From Collinsella aerofaciens ATCC 25986 (lineage in GTDB: Bacteria; Actinomycetota; Coriobacteriia; Coriobacteriales; Coriobacteriaceae), in NCBI RefSeq assembly GCF_010509075.1, contig NZ_CP048433.1, positions 1 through 64,000 of the forward strand: a stretch of DNA of 64,000 bases, written 5' to 3'. The notes under the pieces are model-generated. The model did not search any database. It was not told the DNA's origin and saw only the letters and a program-made list of their open reading frames with translations. Shown here piece after piece: positions 8,421-17,513 of the stretch; position 1 is the first letter of the stretch; every line of letters starts with the position of its first letter. The position numbers and the translations under genes were made by a program.

Positions 8421-8466
8421 GCGCCCGAACAGAAACTGTTTTGCAGTGATGTTCGGGCGCTTTGCT
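8421..8466 (+). terminator. Stem-loop terminator after the KdgT-type permease
   Basis: A perfect 11-base inverted repeat, GCGCCCGAACA at 8421-8431 and TGTTCGGGCGC at 8450-8460, has an 18-base loop and is followed by TTTGCTATG. The U tract is short, so efficiency is uncertain. It separates the permease from the diguanylate cyclase gene. Confidence 0.6.
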
Positions 8467-8562
8467 ATGATTCCCTTTACCCCTGCGGAGTAAAGGGGTG
8501 TTTATTGCCCTGATTCGAATTGGGCGATTCTGACCATTCGGATATTGAAGGGATGGCGTCTA

Positions 8563-9705
8563 GTGGTTAAGGCACTCAAGATTGAGATATTCCTGCTATG
8601 CATGATTGTTCTTATCGGGCTTGCCGCGCGAAGTCGTCGCTCCTTGTTCTCGAGCACCCTGCAGCTATTGTTTAGCATGCTTGGCTACACCTCTGCCGCG
8701 TACATATTATTCGATATGATCTGGACGCTTTCGGATGGTGCGGACGGCACGTTGGGTATTGCTGCCAACTGGATTTCCAATGCGGTTTCGTTTTCGCTCT
8801 TTGCCATCGCGTGTTTCATTTGGTTTATCTATTCCGAGACGATGCAGGGCTCTCGCCTTGTGACCTCGCGCTATAGGGTGGTGCTTGTAACGTTGCCTAC
8901 GGCTCTGGTGGTCGTGCTGGCTTTTACCAGTTACTGGACGCACGCCTTGTTCTATATCGATTCGCAGGGCGTGTATCGTCGCGGCTTTGCCTATATGATC
9001 CAGCCCATTGTCAGCTACTGTTACGTTATACATACGTCCCTGCATGCGTTTGTGCAATCTCGCAGGGTCGAGAGCCTGCAGACGAAGGCTATCTATCGAA
9101 CCTTGGCATTTTTCGCCATTCCGGCCCTGGTGGGCGGTACCTTTCAGATCGTATACTCGGTGCCTGGCCTTTGTGTCGGCATAATGATTAGCATGTTGCT
9201 GCTCTATATCATCTGCCAGGAGCAACTGATCTCGACTGACCCGTTGACTGGCCTCAACAACCGCAACCGTTTTGAGACCTATATGCTGTCGCTCTTTTCA
9301 AATGTGGATCAGGCCGAAGATGTATATCTGCTTATGATGGACGCTGACGGCTTTAAGCAGATTAACGATCGCTATGGACATGTGGAGGGCGACCATGCTC
9401 TTCAGGTTGTTGCGACGGCGCTCAAGGATGTCTGCTCGGCGTCTGGTGGCTTTATCGCGCGTTATGGTGGCGATGAGTTCGTGGTGCTCCAAAAGGCAGC
9501 GGCGGAACAGGATATCATGCATCTGTGCGCGACAATCAACGACGAGCTCGCGCATGCCGAGGTGCCGTATGCATTGCGGATGTCCATCGGTTGCGCGCGG
9601 GTCGGCGATAGTGTTGATACCTGGCAAGACTTACTTCGCGCTGCCGATGCGGAGCTCTATCGCGTCAAGGCCGAGAAAAAGAAAGCCGGCATCCAGATAC
9701 GCTAG
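8563..9705 (+). CDS. Membrane-bound diguanylate cyclase (GGDEF)
   Basis: A protein of 380 residues. The first 210 residues hold six or seven hydrophobic helices resembling a 7TM sensor. The C-terminal 160 residues are a GGDEF domain with DPLTGLNNRNRFE, LLMMDADGFKQINDRYGH and an intact active site RYGGDEFVVL, so synthesis of cyclic di-GMP is expected. No RxxD inhibitory site precedes GGDEF. I chose GTG 8563 because GAAGGGA lies at ideal distance; TTG 8545 lies within that same stretch. It stands alone with its own upstream region. The signal sensed by the membrane part is unknown. Confidence 0.88.
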   Translation: MVKALKIEIFLLCMIVLIGLAARSRRSLFSSTLQLLFSMLGYTSAAYILFDMIWTLSDGADGTLGIAANWISNAVSFSLFAIACFIWFIYSETMQGSRLVTSRYRVVLVTLPTALVVVLAFTSYWTHALFYIDSQGVYRRGFAYMIQPIVSYCYVIHTSLHAFVQSRRVESLQTKAIYRTLAFFAIPALVGGTFQIVYSVPGLCVGIMISMLLLYIICQEQLISTDPLTGLNNRNRFETYMLSLFSNVDQAEDVYLLMMDADGFKQINDRYGHVEGDHALQVVATALKDVCSASGGFIARYGGDEFVVLQKAAAEQDIMHLCATINDELAHAEVPYALRMSIGCARVGDSVDTWQDLLRAADAELYRVKAEKKKAGIQIR

Positions 9706-9804
9706 GAAAAGGGTCGCACGCTTGCGTGCGTGGCGGCCCTCAGCTCATCGATGTATTCCATTAAGCTAAAGTGTGCAAACGCCCTCCCTAAAAAGGTGAG
9801 CTCG

Positions 9805-10740
9805 CTAGGCTTTTTTGGGTTTGTTGACGATGATGATGCCGCCGCAGACCAACAACAGGGCAACGATGACGGTAACGGGGCTCGTGCCAGCGCACTCGCC
9901 GAGCAGCAGTGCGCTCAACAGCACGCCAAAGACCGGGTTCATAAAGCCAAAGACCGACACGCGGCTGACGGGGTTGACGGCGAGCAGGCGCGACCACAGC
10001 GAGTAGGCGACCGCGGAGATAAGCGCCATGTAGATGATGAGCGCGATGGCGGGGGCAATCGCCGTGGGGGAGAGCGCGCCACCTATCAAAAAGCCGATGG
10101 CGGTGAGGACCAGGCCGCCGACCAAGAACTGCCACCCGGCAAGCAAGACGCCGTCGTGCTCGCGCGAGAAGATGCCGATCAGACAGGTCGAAAGGGCACC
10201 CGCGACGGTGGAGGCCAGGATAAAGCCCTCGCCGTCGAGCGTAAAGCCAAAGGTGCCGTCCGCGCCCGAAAGGTTGACGAGCGCGACACCGGCAAAGCCC
10301 AGTACGCAGCCGAGCACTTTGGCCGTATTGAGCTTTTCGGTGCGAAACGCCAGAGCGGCAAAGAGGATAGCCAAGAAGTTGGCGCTGGCCTCGATGATGG
10401 AGCTTGACATAGCGCTTGCACGGGAGAGGCCAAGGTAGAAAAAGAAGTACTGGCCAATGGTCTGGAAGAGCGACAAGATGCAGATGGGCTTGATATCACG
10501 GGCTTGCGGAACGAGCGGTCGGCGCTGGGCCACGCTCATGCCAACAATGACCAGCATGCCGGCAAGGGTGAAGCGCAGACCCGCGAAGAGCAGCTGCGAG
10601 GCGCTGTCGTGCGCGGGAATGCCAAAGAGGCCGTAGCCGATCTTGATGCAGGGGAAGGCGGAGCCCCAGAGCGCGCAGCAAACGAGACAGCCCAGGATGA
10701 GTCCGGGCAGGGTGGCGAGATACGGCTTGTGGCTTTCCAT
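9805..10740 (-). CDS. EamA/DMT-superfamily transporter
   Basis: A 311-residue protein with ten predicted helices in two EamA repeats: LGCLVCCALWGSAFPCIKIGYG at the N-terminus and ALISAVAYSLWSRLLAVNPVSRVSVFGFMNPVFGVLLSALLLGE in the second half. Members export amino acids or other metabolites; the substrate cannot be read from the sequence. Start ATG at 10738-10740 follows GGAAGGA. It lies downstream of purL on the same strand but after purL's terminator, so it is probably transcribed separately. Confidence 0.82.
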   Translation of the reverse strand: MESHKPYLATLPGLILGCLVCCALWGSAFPCIKIGYGLFGIPAHDSASQLLFAGLRFTLAGMLVIVGMSVAQRRPLVPQARDIKPICILSLFQTIGQYFFFYLGLSRASAMSSSIIEASANFLAILFAALAFRTEKLNTAKVLGCVLGFAGVALVNLSGADGTFGFTLDGEGFILASTVAGALSTCLIGIFSREHDGVLLAGWQFLVGGLVLTAIGFLIGGALSPTAIAPAIALIIYMALISAVAYSLWSRLLAVNPVSRVSVFGFMNPVFGVLLSALLLGECAGTSPVTVIVALLLVCGGIIIVNKPKKA

Positions 10741-10764
10741 GATGTCCTTCCTACATGCGCGAAG

Positions 10765-10803
10765 CAAAAAAAGAACCCGCCACCGGATGTGTCGGTGGCG
10801 GGT
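10765..10803 (-). terminator. Rho-independent terminator of purL
   Basis: The 10-base perfect inverted repeat ACCCGCCACC (10775-10784) and GGTGGCGGGT (10794-10803) is read leftward and followed by TTCTTTTTTT. It lies 38 bases past the purL stop. Confidence 0.88.
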
Positions 10804-10840
10804 GTTGTTACCCGAAGGGATTGTACCCGATGGGAAAGGT

Positions 10841-13800
10841 TTAGGCGAAGTAGGCCACGCCGCTCTCAAAGATCGGCATGAACTTATCGCCGGGGACATG
10901 CTCGGGCACGTTGCGGTACAGGTTGTCGCCGCGGCGCTCGGCATGACCCATCTTGCCCAGGACGCGGCCGTCGGGGCTCGTGATGCCCTCGATGGCGAGT
11001 GCGGAGCCGTTGGGGTTGACGGAGAGATCCATGCTGGGCTTGCCGTCCTCGCCCACGTACTGCGTGGCGACCTGGCCGTTGGCGATCAGCTGGGCGAGCA
11101 CTTCGTCATTGGCGACAAAGCGGCCCTCGCCGTGGCTGATGGCGACGGTGTAGGGGTCGTCCAGGCTGCACTGCGACAGCCACGGGGACAGGTTGGACGA
11201 GATGCGGGTGCGCACCAGGCGGCTCTGATGGCGACCGATGGTGTTGAACGTCAACGTGGGCGCATCGGGCGTGGCATCGACGATGTCGCCGTAGGGCACC
11301 AGGCCGAGCTTGATCAGGGCCTGGAAGCCGTTGCAGATGCCCAGCATCAGGCCATCGCGGGCCTTGAGCAGGTCGCGGACTGCCTCGGTGACCTCGGGAG
11401 CGCGGAAGAACGCCGTGATGAACTTGGCGGAGCCATCGGGCTCGTCGCCGCCCGAGAAGCCGCCGGGGATCATGACGATCTGGCTCTGGCGAATACGGCG
11501 GGCGAGCTCGTGGGTGCTCTCGGCGACGGCCTCGGGCGTGAGGTTGTTGATCACGAAGGTGTCGGCCTCGGCACCGGCGGCACGGAAGGCGCGGGCGCTG
11601 TCGTACTCGCAGTTGTTACCGGGGAACACGGGGATGATCACGCGCGGGCGGGCGATCTTGGCGCCGCCGTACACGTGGATATCCTTGGCGCGGAAGTCGA
11701 TGGTCTCGACCTCGGGGGTCTCGACGGCGCTGCGGTAGGCGAAGACGCCCTCGATGCCGCTCTCCCAGGCCTCCTGGAGCTTGGCGAGCTCGATGACCTC
11801 GGAGCCGGTGTCGATGACATAGCCCTCGACGGTGGTACCCAGGGGCTCGACGACAACGCCGTCGGCGACCTCGGGCAGCTCGGCGTCCTCGGCGAGCTCG
11901 ACGATAAAGCTGCCGTAGAGCGGGGTGAAGAGGCTCTCTACGTCTACATCCTCGGCAAGCTCGATACCGATCTGGTTACCGACGCACATCTTAAAGAGGC
12001 TCTCGGCGCCGCAGCCGTAGCCGGGCGTGGAGATGGCCAGGGCGTTGCCGGTAGCAGTGAGCGCCTCGACGGCGTCAAACGCCGCGAGCAGCTGCTGAGC
12101 GTCGGGGCGGTAGTCCTCGCCATAGGTGGCGGGGGCGATGCGGACGACGCGGTGCGTGAGGCCCTTGAACTCGGGCGAGACGGCGCGGGCGGCCTTGCCC
12201 ACGGCGGCAGCGAAGCTGATCAGGGTCGGCGGAACGTTGAGCTCGCCGGTCTCGTCCTCAAACGAGCCGCTCATGGAATCCTTGCCACCGATGGCGCCGG
12301 CACCCAGGTCGACTTGGGCCATGAGGGCGCCCAAGACGGCTGCCGTGGGCTTGCCCCAGCGCTCGGCCTCGGTGCGCAGACGCTCGAAGTACTCCTGGAA
12401 GGAGAGATAGGCGCGCTTGTGCTCAAAGCCGGCGGCAACGAGCTTGGCAATGGACTCGACCACGGACAGGTAGGCGCCCGCAAACTGGTCGGCCTCCATC
12501 AGATAGGGGTTGAAGCCCCATGCCATGGCACTCGCCGTGGTGGTCTCGCCGTCCACGGGGAACTTGGCGACCATGGCCGAGCTGGGGGTGAGCTGCGTCT
12601 TGCCGCCAAAGGGCATGAGCACGGTCGCGGCGCCGATGGTGGAGTCGAAGCGCTCGGAAAGGCCCTTGTTGGAAGCGACGTTGAGGTCGGTGACGAGCGA
12701 GGTCATGCGCTCGGCGAGCGTGGTGCCGGCCCAGCTGGGCTGCCACACGCTGCGGGCGCACACGTGGGCGACCTGGTGCTTGGGTGCGCCGTTGGAGTTG
12801 AGGAACTCGCGGGACAGGTCGACGATGGCGACGCCGTTCCAGGCCATGCGCATGCGCGGCTCAGCGGTAACCTCGGCGATAACGGTCGCCTCCAGGTTCT
12901 CCTCGGCGGCGTAGCCCATGAACTCCTCGACGTCACCGTCGGCGACGGCGCAGGCCATGCGCTCCTGGGACTCAGAGATAGCGAGCTCGGTGCCGTCCAG
13001 GCCGTCGTACTTCTTGGTCACGGTGTCCAGGTCGACATACAGGCCGTCGGCAAGCTCGCCCACGGCGACCGAGACGCCGCCGGCGCCAAAGTCGTTGCAG
13101 CGCTTGATCAGACGGCAGGCGTCGCCGCGGCGGAACAGACGCTGCAGCTTGCGCTCGACAGGGGCGTTGCCCTTCTGGACCTCGGCACCCGAGGTCTCGA
13201 TGGACTCGGTGTTCTGGGTCTTGGAGGAGCCGGTGGCGCCACCGATGCCATCGCGGCCGGTGCGGCCGCCCAGCAGGATGATCTTGTCGGTGGGGGCGGG
13301 GCACTCGCGACGAACGTGGTTTGCCGGGGTAGCGCCCACGACGGCGCCGACCTCCATGCGCTTGGCCACGTAACCGGGGTGATAGAGTTCGTTGACCTGA
13401 CCGGTGGCAAGGCCGATCTGGTTGCCGTAGCTGGAGTAGCCGGCGGCGGCAGTGGTCACGAGCTTGCGCTGCGGCAGCTTGCCCTCGAGCGTCTCGGAAA
13501 CCGGGACGGTGGGGTCGCCGGCGCCGGTGACGCGCATGGCCTGGTACACATAGCTGCGGCCCGAGAGCGGGTCGCGGATAGCGCCGCCCACGCAGGTGGC
13601 GGCACCGCCGAAGGGCTCGATCTCGGTCGGGTGGTTGTGGGTCTCGTTCTTAAACAGGAACAGCCAGTCCTGGTCCTCGCCGTCGACATCGACCTTCACC
13701 TTGACGGTGCAGGCGTTGATCTCCTCGGACTCATCGACATCGGTCATGATGCCGGTCTTCTTAAGATACTTGGCGCCGATGGTGCCCATGTCCATGAGGC

Positions 13801-14587
13801 AGACGGGCTTGGCGTCGCGGCCGAGTTCGTGGCGCATCTCCATGTAGCGGTCGAAGGCTTGCTGCACCACGGCGTCGTCGATCGTCACGTCGTCCAGGAC
13901 GGTGCCGAAGGTGGTGTGGCGGCAGTGATCGGACCAGTAGGTGTCGATCACGCGGATCTCGGTGATGGTGGGGTCGCGGTCCTCATCGCGGAAGTACTGC
14001 TGGCAGAAGGCGATGTCCGCCTCGTCCATGGCAAGGCCGCGATCGGCGATAAAGGCGGCAAGGCCGGCCTCGTCGAGCTCGCGGAAGCCGTCGAGCACCT
14101 CGACGGGCTGGGGCTCGGGGGTCTCCATGTACAGTGTCTCGGGCAGGTCGAGCGAGGCGATGCGCGCCTCGACGGGGTTCACCACGTAGTGCTTGATGGC
14201 CTCGATGGCGGCTTCGTCCAGAGCGCCCGAGATGATATAGACCTTGGCGGAGCGCACGGCGGGGCGCTCGCCCTGGCTGATGAGCTGCACGCACTCGCTG
14301 GCGGAGTCGGCGCGCTGGTCAAACTGGCCAGGCAGGAATTCGACGGCAAAGACGGCGCCATCGCTTGCGGGGAGCTCGTCGTAGGTCACATCGACCTGGG
14401 GCTCGCTAAAGACGGTCGGCACGCAGGAGCGGAAAAGCTCCTCGTCGATGCCCTCGACGTCGTAGCGGTTGATGATCCTCAGGGCCTCGATGCCCTTGAT
14501 GCCGAGAATTTCGGTCAGCTCGCCCTTGAGCTGCTGAGCCTCGACGTCGAACCCGGGTTTCTTCTCCACGTAGATACGAGAGACCAT
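10841..14587 (-). CDS. purL: Phosphoribosylformylglycinamidine synthase, single-chain PurL with fused glutaminase
   Basis: The 1248-residue enzyme makes FGAM from FGAR, glutamine and ATP in purine biosynthesis. The synthetase part carries HNHPTEIEPFGGAATCVGGAIRD, with GATGSSKTQNTESIETSG and GGKDSMSG further on. Residues from about 980 form a class I glutamine amidotransferase domain: PVFPGNNCEYDSARAF, IPGGFSGGDEPDG and the nucleophile in GICNGFQAL near residue 1087, with the later His in AISHGEGRF. This is the long one-chain form, so no separate purQ or purS is expected. Start ATG at 14585-14587 follows AGGAAGGCAGG; the open frame extends 36 codons upstream without family similarity. Other pur genes are not adjacent. 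I see no purine riboswitch in the 184 bases upstream. Confidence 0.95.
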   Translation of the reverse strand: MVSRIYVEKKPGFDVEAQQLKGELTEILGIKGIEALRIINRYDVEGIDEELFRSCVPTVFSEPQVDVTYDELPASDGAVFAVEFLPGQFDQRADSASECVQLISQGERPAVRSAKVYIISGALDEAAIEAIKHYVVNPVEARIASLDLPETLYMETPEPQPVEVLDGFRELDEAGLAAFIADRGLAMDEADIAFCQQYFRDEDRDPTITEIRVIDTYWSDHCRHTTFGTVLDDVTIDDAVVQQAFDRYMEMRHELGRDAKPVCLMDMGTIGAKYLKKTGIMTDVDESEEINACTVKVKVDVDGEDQDWLFLFKNETHNHPTEIEPFGGAATCVGGAIRDPLSGRSYVYQAMRVTGAGDPTVPVSETLEGKLPQRKLVTTAAAGYSSYGNQIGLATGQVNELYHPGYVAKRMEVGAVVGATPANHVRRECPAPTDKIILLGGRTGRDGIGGATGSSKTQNTESIETSGAEVQKGNAPVERKLQRLFRRGDACRLIKRCNDFGAGGVSVAVGELADGLYVDLDTVTKKYDGLDGTELAISESQERMACAVADGDVEEFMGYAAEENLEATVIAEVTAEPRMRMAWNGVAIVDLSREFLNSNGAPKHQVAHVCARSVWQPSWAGTTLAERMTSLVTDLNVASNKGLSERFDSTIGAATVLMPFGGKTQLTPSSAMVAKFPVDGETTTASAMAWGFNPYLMEADQFAGAYLSVVESIAKLVAAGFEHKRAYLSFQEYFERLRTEAERWGKPTAAVLGALMAQVDLGAGAIGGKDSMSGSFEDETGELNVPPTLISFAAAVGKAARAVSPEFKGLTHRVVRIAPATYGEDYRPDAQQLLAAFDAVEALTATGNALAISTPGYGCGAESLFKMCVGNQIGIELAEDVDVESLFTPLYGSFIVELAEDAELPEVADGVVVEPLGTTVEGYVIDTGSEVIELAKLQEAWESGIEGVFAYRSAVETPEVETIDFRAKDIHVYGGAKIARPRVIIPVFPGNNCEYDSARAFRAAGAEADTFVINNLTPEAVAESTHELARRIRQSQIVMIPGGFSGGDEPDGSAKFITAFFRAPEVTEAVRDLLKARDGLMLGICNGFQALIKLGLVPYGDIVDATPDAPTLTFNTIGRHQSRLVRTRISSNLSPWLSQCSLDDPYTVAISHGEGRFVANDEVLAQLIANGQVATQYVGEDGKPSMDLSVNPNGSALAIEGITSPDGRVLGKMGHAERRGDNLYRNVPEHVPGDKFMPIFESGVAYFA

Positions 14588-14771
14588 TGGTTCCTGCCTT
14601 CCTGATCGGTTGGGCGTACGGTACGGTATGCGGCAGCGGTCGGTTTGCGGGGTCTGCCCTGCGGTCGCCTTGAGCCACATGTTTGTAAACCTCACTATGA
14701 TACGACAGCTCGCGGCGCGTTGAGGACGGCGAGGGTGCTACAGTGAAGCGCAAACAAGAGAAAGGCATCAC

Positions 14772-16334
14772 ATGGCATTCGTTTCGCTCGCCATCATCGC
14801 ACTCGTGGCCTTTGCGAGTCCTTTTATCGCCTCGGCGATTCCCGGAAAACCCGTTCCCGAGACGGTCTTTTTGCTCGTGCTCGGCGCGGTGCTGGGACCC
14901 CATATGCTCGGCGTCATCCATGTAGATGCTGAGGTCTCGCTTGTGTCCGAGCTGGGCCTGGCCTTCTTGTTCCTGCTTGCCGGCTTTGAGATCGACCCCA
15001 AGAGCATCACGGGCGTCGAGGGGCGCTACGGCTTGGCGACGTGGGTCGTCACGTTTGGTATCGCCTGGCTTGCCGTGCGCTTTACCCCGTGGTTCTCAGT
15101 CAGTCATTTCGACGGTATCGCCGTGACGCTTGCCCTCACTTCGACGGCGCTCGGCACGCTCGTGCCCATCATGCGTGAGCGCTCGCTCACTGGCACGCGT
15201 GTGGGCGACTCGATTCTCGCGTATGGCACCTGGGGTGAGCTCGGCCCTGTGCTCGCCATGTCGGTGCTGCTGTCTGCCCGCACTGGCATCCAAACGCTCG
15301 TAATCCTTGGCTTGTTTGCGGTGGTTTGCGTGTTGCTGGCTGTGGTCCCAAGCCGCTCCAAGCGTGTCGGCAGCCGCTTCTTTGCGTTTGTCGAGGAACG
15401 CGCCGATACCACGTCGCAGACCTTCGTGCGCCTGACGGTGCTCATCCTGGTCACACTCGTGGCGTTCTCGGCCGTCTTTGATCTCGACATCGTGTTGGGT
15501 TCTTTTGCCGCCGGCTTTGTCTTGCGCTATATCATCCCCGAGGGCAACCATACGCTCGAGACCAAGCTCGATGGCCTGGCCTACGGCTTTTTGATTCCGG
15601 TATTCTTTACCGTATCGGGCGCAAAGATCGATCTGACGGCCGTGGCGTCGCGCCCGGGTCTGCTCGTGGGCTTTATCGTGGCGTTGTTGATTATTCGTGC
15701 CGTGCCCATTCTTATTTCTATGAGCATTTGTCCTGCGACGCGCGATGTGTCGGCGTATGGTCGCATTACCGTGGCCCTGTACTGCACCACGGCCCTGCCG
15801 ATCATCGTTGCCGTGACAAGCGTTGCCGTCAACGCGGGCGCGCTGTCGCAAGATATTGCGTCGGTCATGGTTGCTGCCGGTGCCATCACGGTGTTCTTGA
15901 TGCCGTTGCTCGCGCAGCTCTTCTACCGCGTGGTCGACGCCGCGCCGGTCGCCGCCGTGGCAGAAGTTGCCGAGCATCCATCCGATGCGCTCGACATCCT
16001 GCGCGCCCATCACGATTTGGCGAGCCTGCTCGCACGTGAGCACGAGCTGCTGACTTCGCATGGCCATGGTCGCGTATTCGAGGGCTTGCCTACGCTCGAT
16101 ACGATTGCCGAGCGTCTTTCCGCCGAGGCGGCGAGCGGCCACATCGATGCCCGCATCGTGGACGCGGCGCATCTTCTTGCCGATAAGACCTATGGTGATG
16201 AGGTCGACCCGTCCGAGCTGACCCCGCGCGAGCGTCGCCGCCTGGAGCGCGCCAAGCTCGCCGTGCGCGAATACCGCCGCCGCATGCTGGAGCTCTATGC
16301 AAGAGAAGAAGCCGAGGACGACGACGGCAAGTAG
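14772..16334 (+). CDS. CPA2-type cation:proton antiporter (Kef/Na+-H+ exchanger family)
   Basis: A 520-residue protein. About 12 membrane helices fill residues 1-385, with the family's LGLAFLFLLAGFEIDP in helix 3 region, LTSTALGTLVPIMRE (the crossed-helix region) and FDLDIVLGSFAAGFVLR. The C-terminal 130 residues are soluble, charged and helical (RERRRLERAKLAVREYRRRM) without a recognisable TrkA-N domain. It should exchange K+ or Na+ for H+; which ion is unknown. AAAGG precedes the ATG. It is divergent from purL. Confidence 0.85.
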   Translation: MAFVSLAIIALVAFASPFIASAIPGKPVPETVFLLVLGAVLGPHMLGVIHVDAEVSLVSELGLAFLFLLAGFEIDPKSITGVEGRYGLATWVVTFGIAWLAVRFTPWFSVSHFDGIAVTLALTSTALGTLVPIMRERSLTGTRVGDSILAYGTWGELGPVLAMSVLLSARTGIQTLVILGLFAVVCVLLAVVPSRSKRVGSRFFAFVEERADTTSQTFVRLTVLILVTLVAFSAVFDLDIVLGSFAAGFVLRYIIPEGNHTLETKLDGLAYGFLIPVFFTVSGAKIDLTAVASRPGLLVGFIVALLIIRAVPILISMSICPATRDVSAYGRITVALYCTTALPIIVAVTSVAVNAGALSQDIASVMVAAGAITVFLMPLLAQLFYRVVDAAPVAAVAEVAEHPSDALDILRAHHDLASLLAREHELLTSHGHGRVFEGLPTLDTIAERLSAEAASGHIDARIVDAAHLLADKTYGDEVDPSELTPRERRRLERAKLAVREYRRRMLELYAREEAEDDDGK

Positions 16335-16347
16335 TCGATACTCTCTC

Positions 16348-16457
16348 GGGGAAGCCGCGTCCCGCTTTGAAGGCTCGGAACGGGATGTGGTTTCCGAAAC
16401 GGGGGCCGTTGGGAAACTGTGTCCCGGAATGGGCGAAATACTGGGACATAGTTTCCC
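16348..16457. repeat. Two adjacent palindromes sharing a GGGAAAC/GTCCC arm (REP/BIME-like)
   Basis: Two consecutive inverted repeats lie between the antiporter gene and its terminator. The first pairs GGAAGCCGCGTCCCG (16350-16364) with CGGGATGTGGTTTCC (16381-16395), with wobbles. The second pairs GGGAAACTGTGTCCC (16411-16425) with GGGACATAGTTTCCC (16443-16457), with one wobble. The four arms are versions of one sequence in alternating orientation, which is the layout of bacterial interspersed palindromic clusters. Confidence 0.5.
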
Positions 16458-16471
16458 TTTCATAACAGAAG

Positions 16472-16519
16472 AAGGCGCGCTGCCTGCAGTTGATGCAGAC
16501 GGCGCGCCTTTTTGGTTGA
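16472..16519 (+). terminator. Rho-independent terminator downstream of the antiporter
   Basis: The stem AAGGCGCGC (16473-16481 area) pairs with GCGCGCCTT, with an inner CTGCA/TGCAG stem and a GTTGA loop, and is followed by TTTTTGG. It may also stop leftward transcripts of the SDR gene poorly, because only TTCTTCTG follows on that strand. Confidence 0.8.
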
Positions 16520-16555
16520 GCTATGTTGAGGCTTGAAGCCAAAGCTTGTGGCTCC

Positions 16556-17305
16556 CTAGGAGCGGGCGGCTCCGTCGACGGGGAGCACAGCGCCCGTAAC
16601 GTAGGCGGCCATGTCGCTCGCTAGGAAGACAAAGGCGTTGGCGACATCCTCGGGCTCGCCCATGCGGCCGAGCGGGATGGTAGCGATGATGGGCTTGATG
16701 ACTTCTTCGGGCAGGTTGGCGACCATGTCGGTCCTGGTTACGCCGGGGGCGACGGCATTGACGCGAATGCCCACGGGGGCGAGCTCGCGTGAGAGCGACT
16801 GGACCATGCCGTTGACGGCGAACTTGGACGTGGGATAGCCAACGCCAGAGGGCTGACCGTACTTAGCGACCATCGAGCTCGTGGTGGTGATGGTGCCACC
16901 GTGGCCGGCTTCGGTCATGATCTTGGCAGCGGCCTGGTGACCATTAAAGACGGCGACGACGTTGAGGTCCATGACCTTGGCGAACTCCTCGGCCGTGTAG
17001 TCCAAAAGGGGCGAGCGCTGGGAGATACCGGCATTGTTGACGACCGTGTCGAGACCGCCCATGTCGGCTGCGGCCTGCGTAAAGGCCTCGGTTACGGCCT
17101 CGAGTGAGGTGAGGTTGCACGAACGGCCCCAGATCTTTGCCTCGGGATAGGCGGCGGCGAGCTTCTCAACGGCCGCGTCGGCGGTTTCCTGACGCGAGCC
17201 AAAGACGGTGACGGCGGCGCCTTCCTCGATAAAACGGCAGGCGATGGCATAGCCGATACCGCGCGTGCCTCCGGTGATGATTGCTTTCTTACCCTCGAGC
17301 AACAT
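16556..17305 (-). CDS. Short-chain dehydrogenase/reductase (FabG/3-oxoacyl-ACP reductase-like)
   Basis: A 249-residue classical SDR. The NAD(P) motif is TGGTRGIGYAIA at about residue 10, NNAG at about 88, the catalytic Ser is in TTTSSMVAKYG, and YPTSK supplies Tyr and Lys. VNAVAPGVTRTDM and the C-terminal VTGAVLPVDGA are standard. The substrate may be an acyl-ACP, sugar or polyol; sequence alone does not decide. ATG at 17303-17305 follows GGAGG; the 29 codons of open frame upstream are discarded. Downstream of it, near 16472-16519, is a shared terminator. Confidence 0.88.
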   Translation of the reverse strand: MLLEGKKAIITGGTRGIGYAIACRFIEEGAAVTVFGSRQETADAAVEKLAAAYPEAKIWGRSCNLTSLEAVTEAFTQAAADMGGLDTVVNNAGISQRSPLLDYTAEEFAKVMDLNVVAVFNGHQAAAKIMTEAGHGGTITTTSSMVAKYGQPSGVGYPTSKFAVNGMVQSLSRELAPVGIRVNAVAPGVTRTDMVANLPEEVIKPIIATIPLGRMGEPEDVANAFVFLASDMAAYVTGAVLPVDGAARS

Positions 17306-17445
17306 GGTGCCTCCATTCTTCGGGGGTGGACATACGCAGCACAGCATAACGGCGCGCAAAATCAACTTCGTTCGCATATCGGTAAACGGCACCCTCGGTT
17401 GTCAGCGAATGGCCAAGTTGTTCAAACTTTTGCTTGATGAACGTC

Positions 17446-17482
17446 AAACAAAGGGGCTCCCATCCAAACGGACGGGAGCCCC
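17446..17482 (-). terminator. Rho-independent terminator of hom
   Basis: Read leftward, GGGGCTCCCGTCC (17470-17482) pairs with GGATGGGAGCCCC (17453-17465), followed by TTTGTTTGACG. It lies 31 bases past the stop of the homoserine dehydrogenase gene. Confidence 0.85.
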
Positions 17483-17513
17483 TCAGGTGCTATGTTGTGT
17501 GCCAAGGACTGGA

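Noticed and set aside
10643-14605. 1320-codon open frame opposite purL
   Set aside because: It mirrors purL codon by codon; its protein is a low-complexity Gly/Ala/Asp/Leu mix with no family motif. High third-position G+C keeps the antisense frame open.
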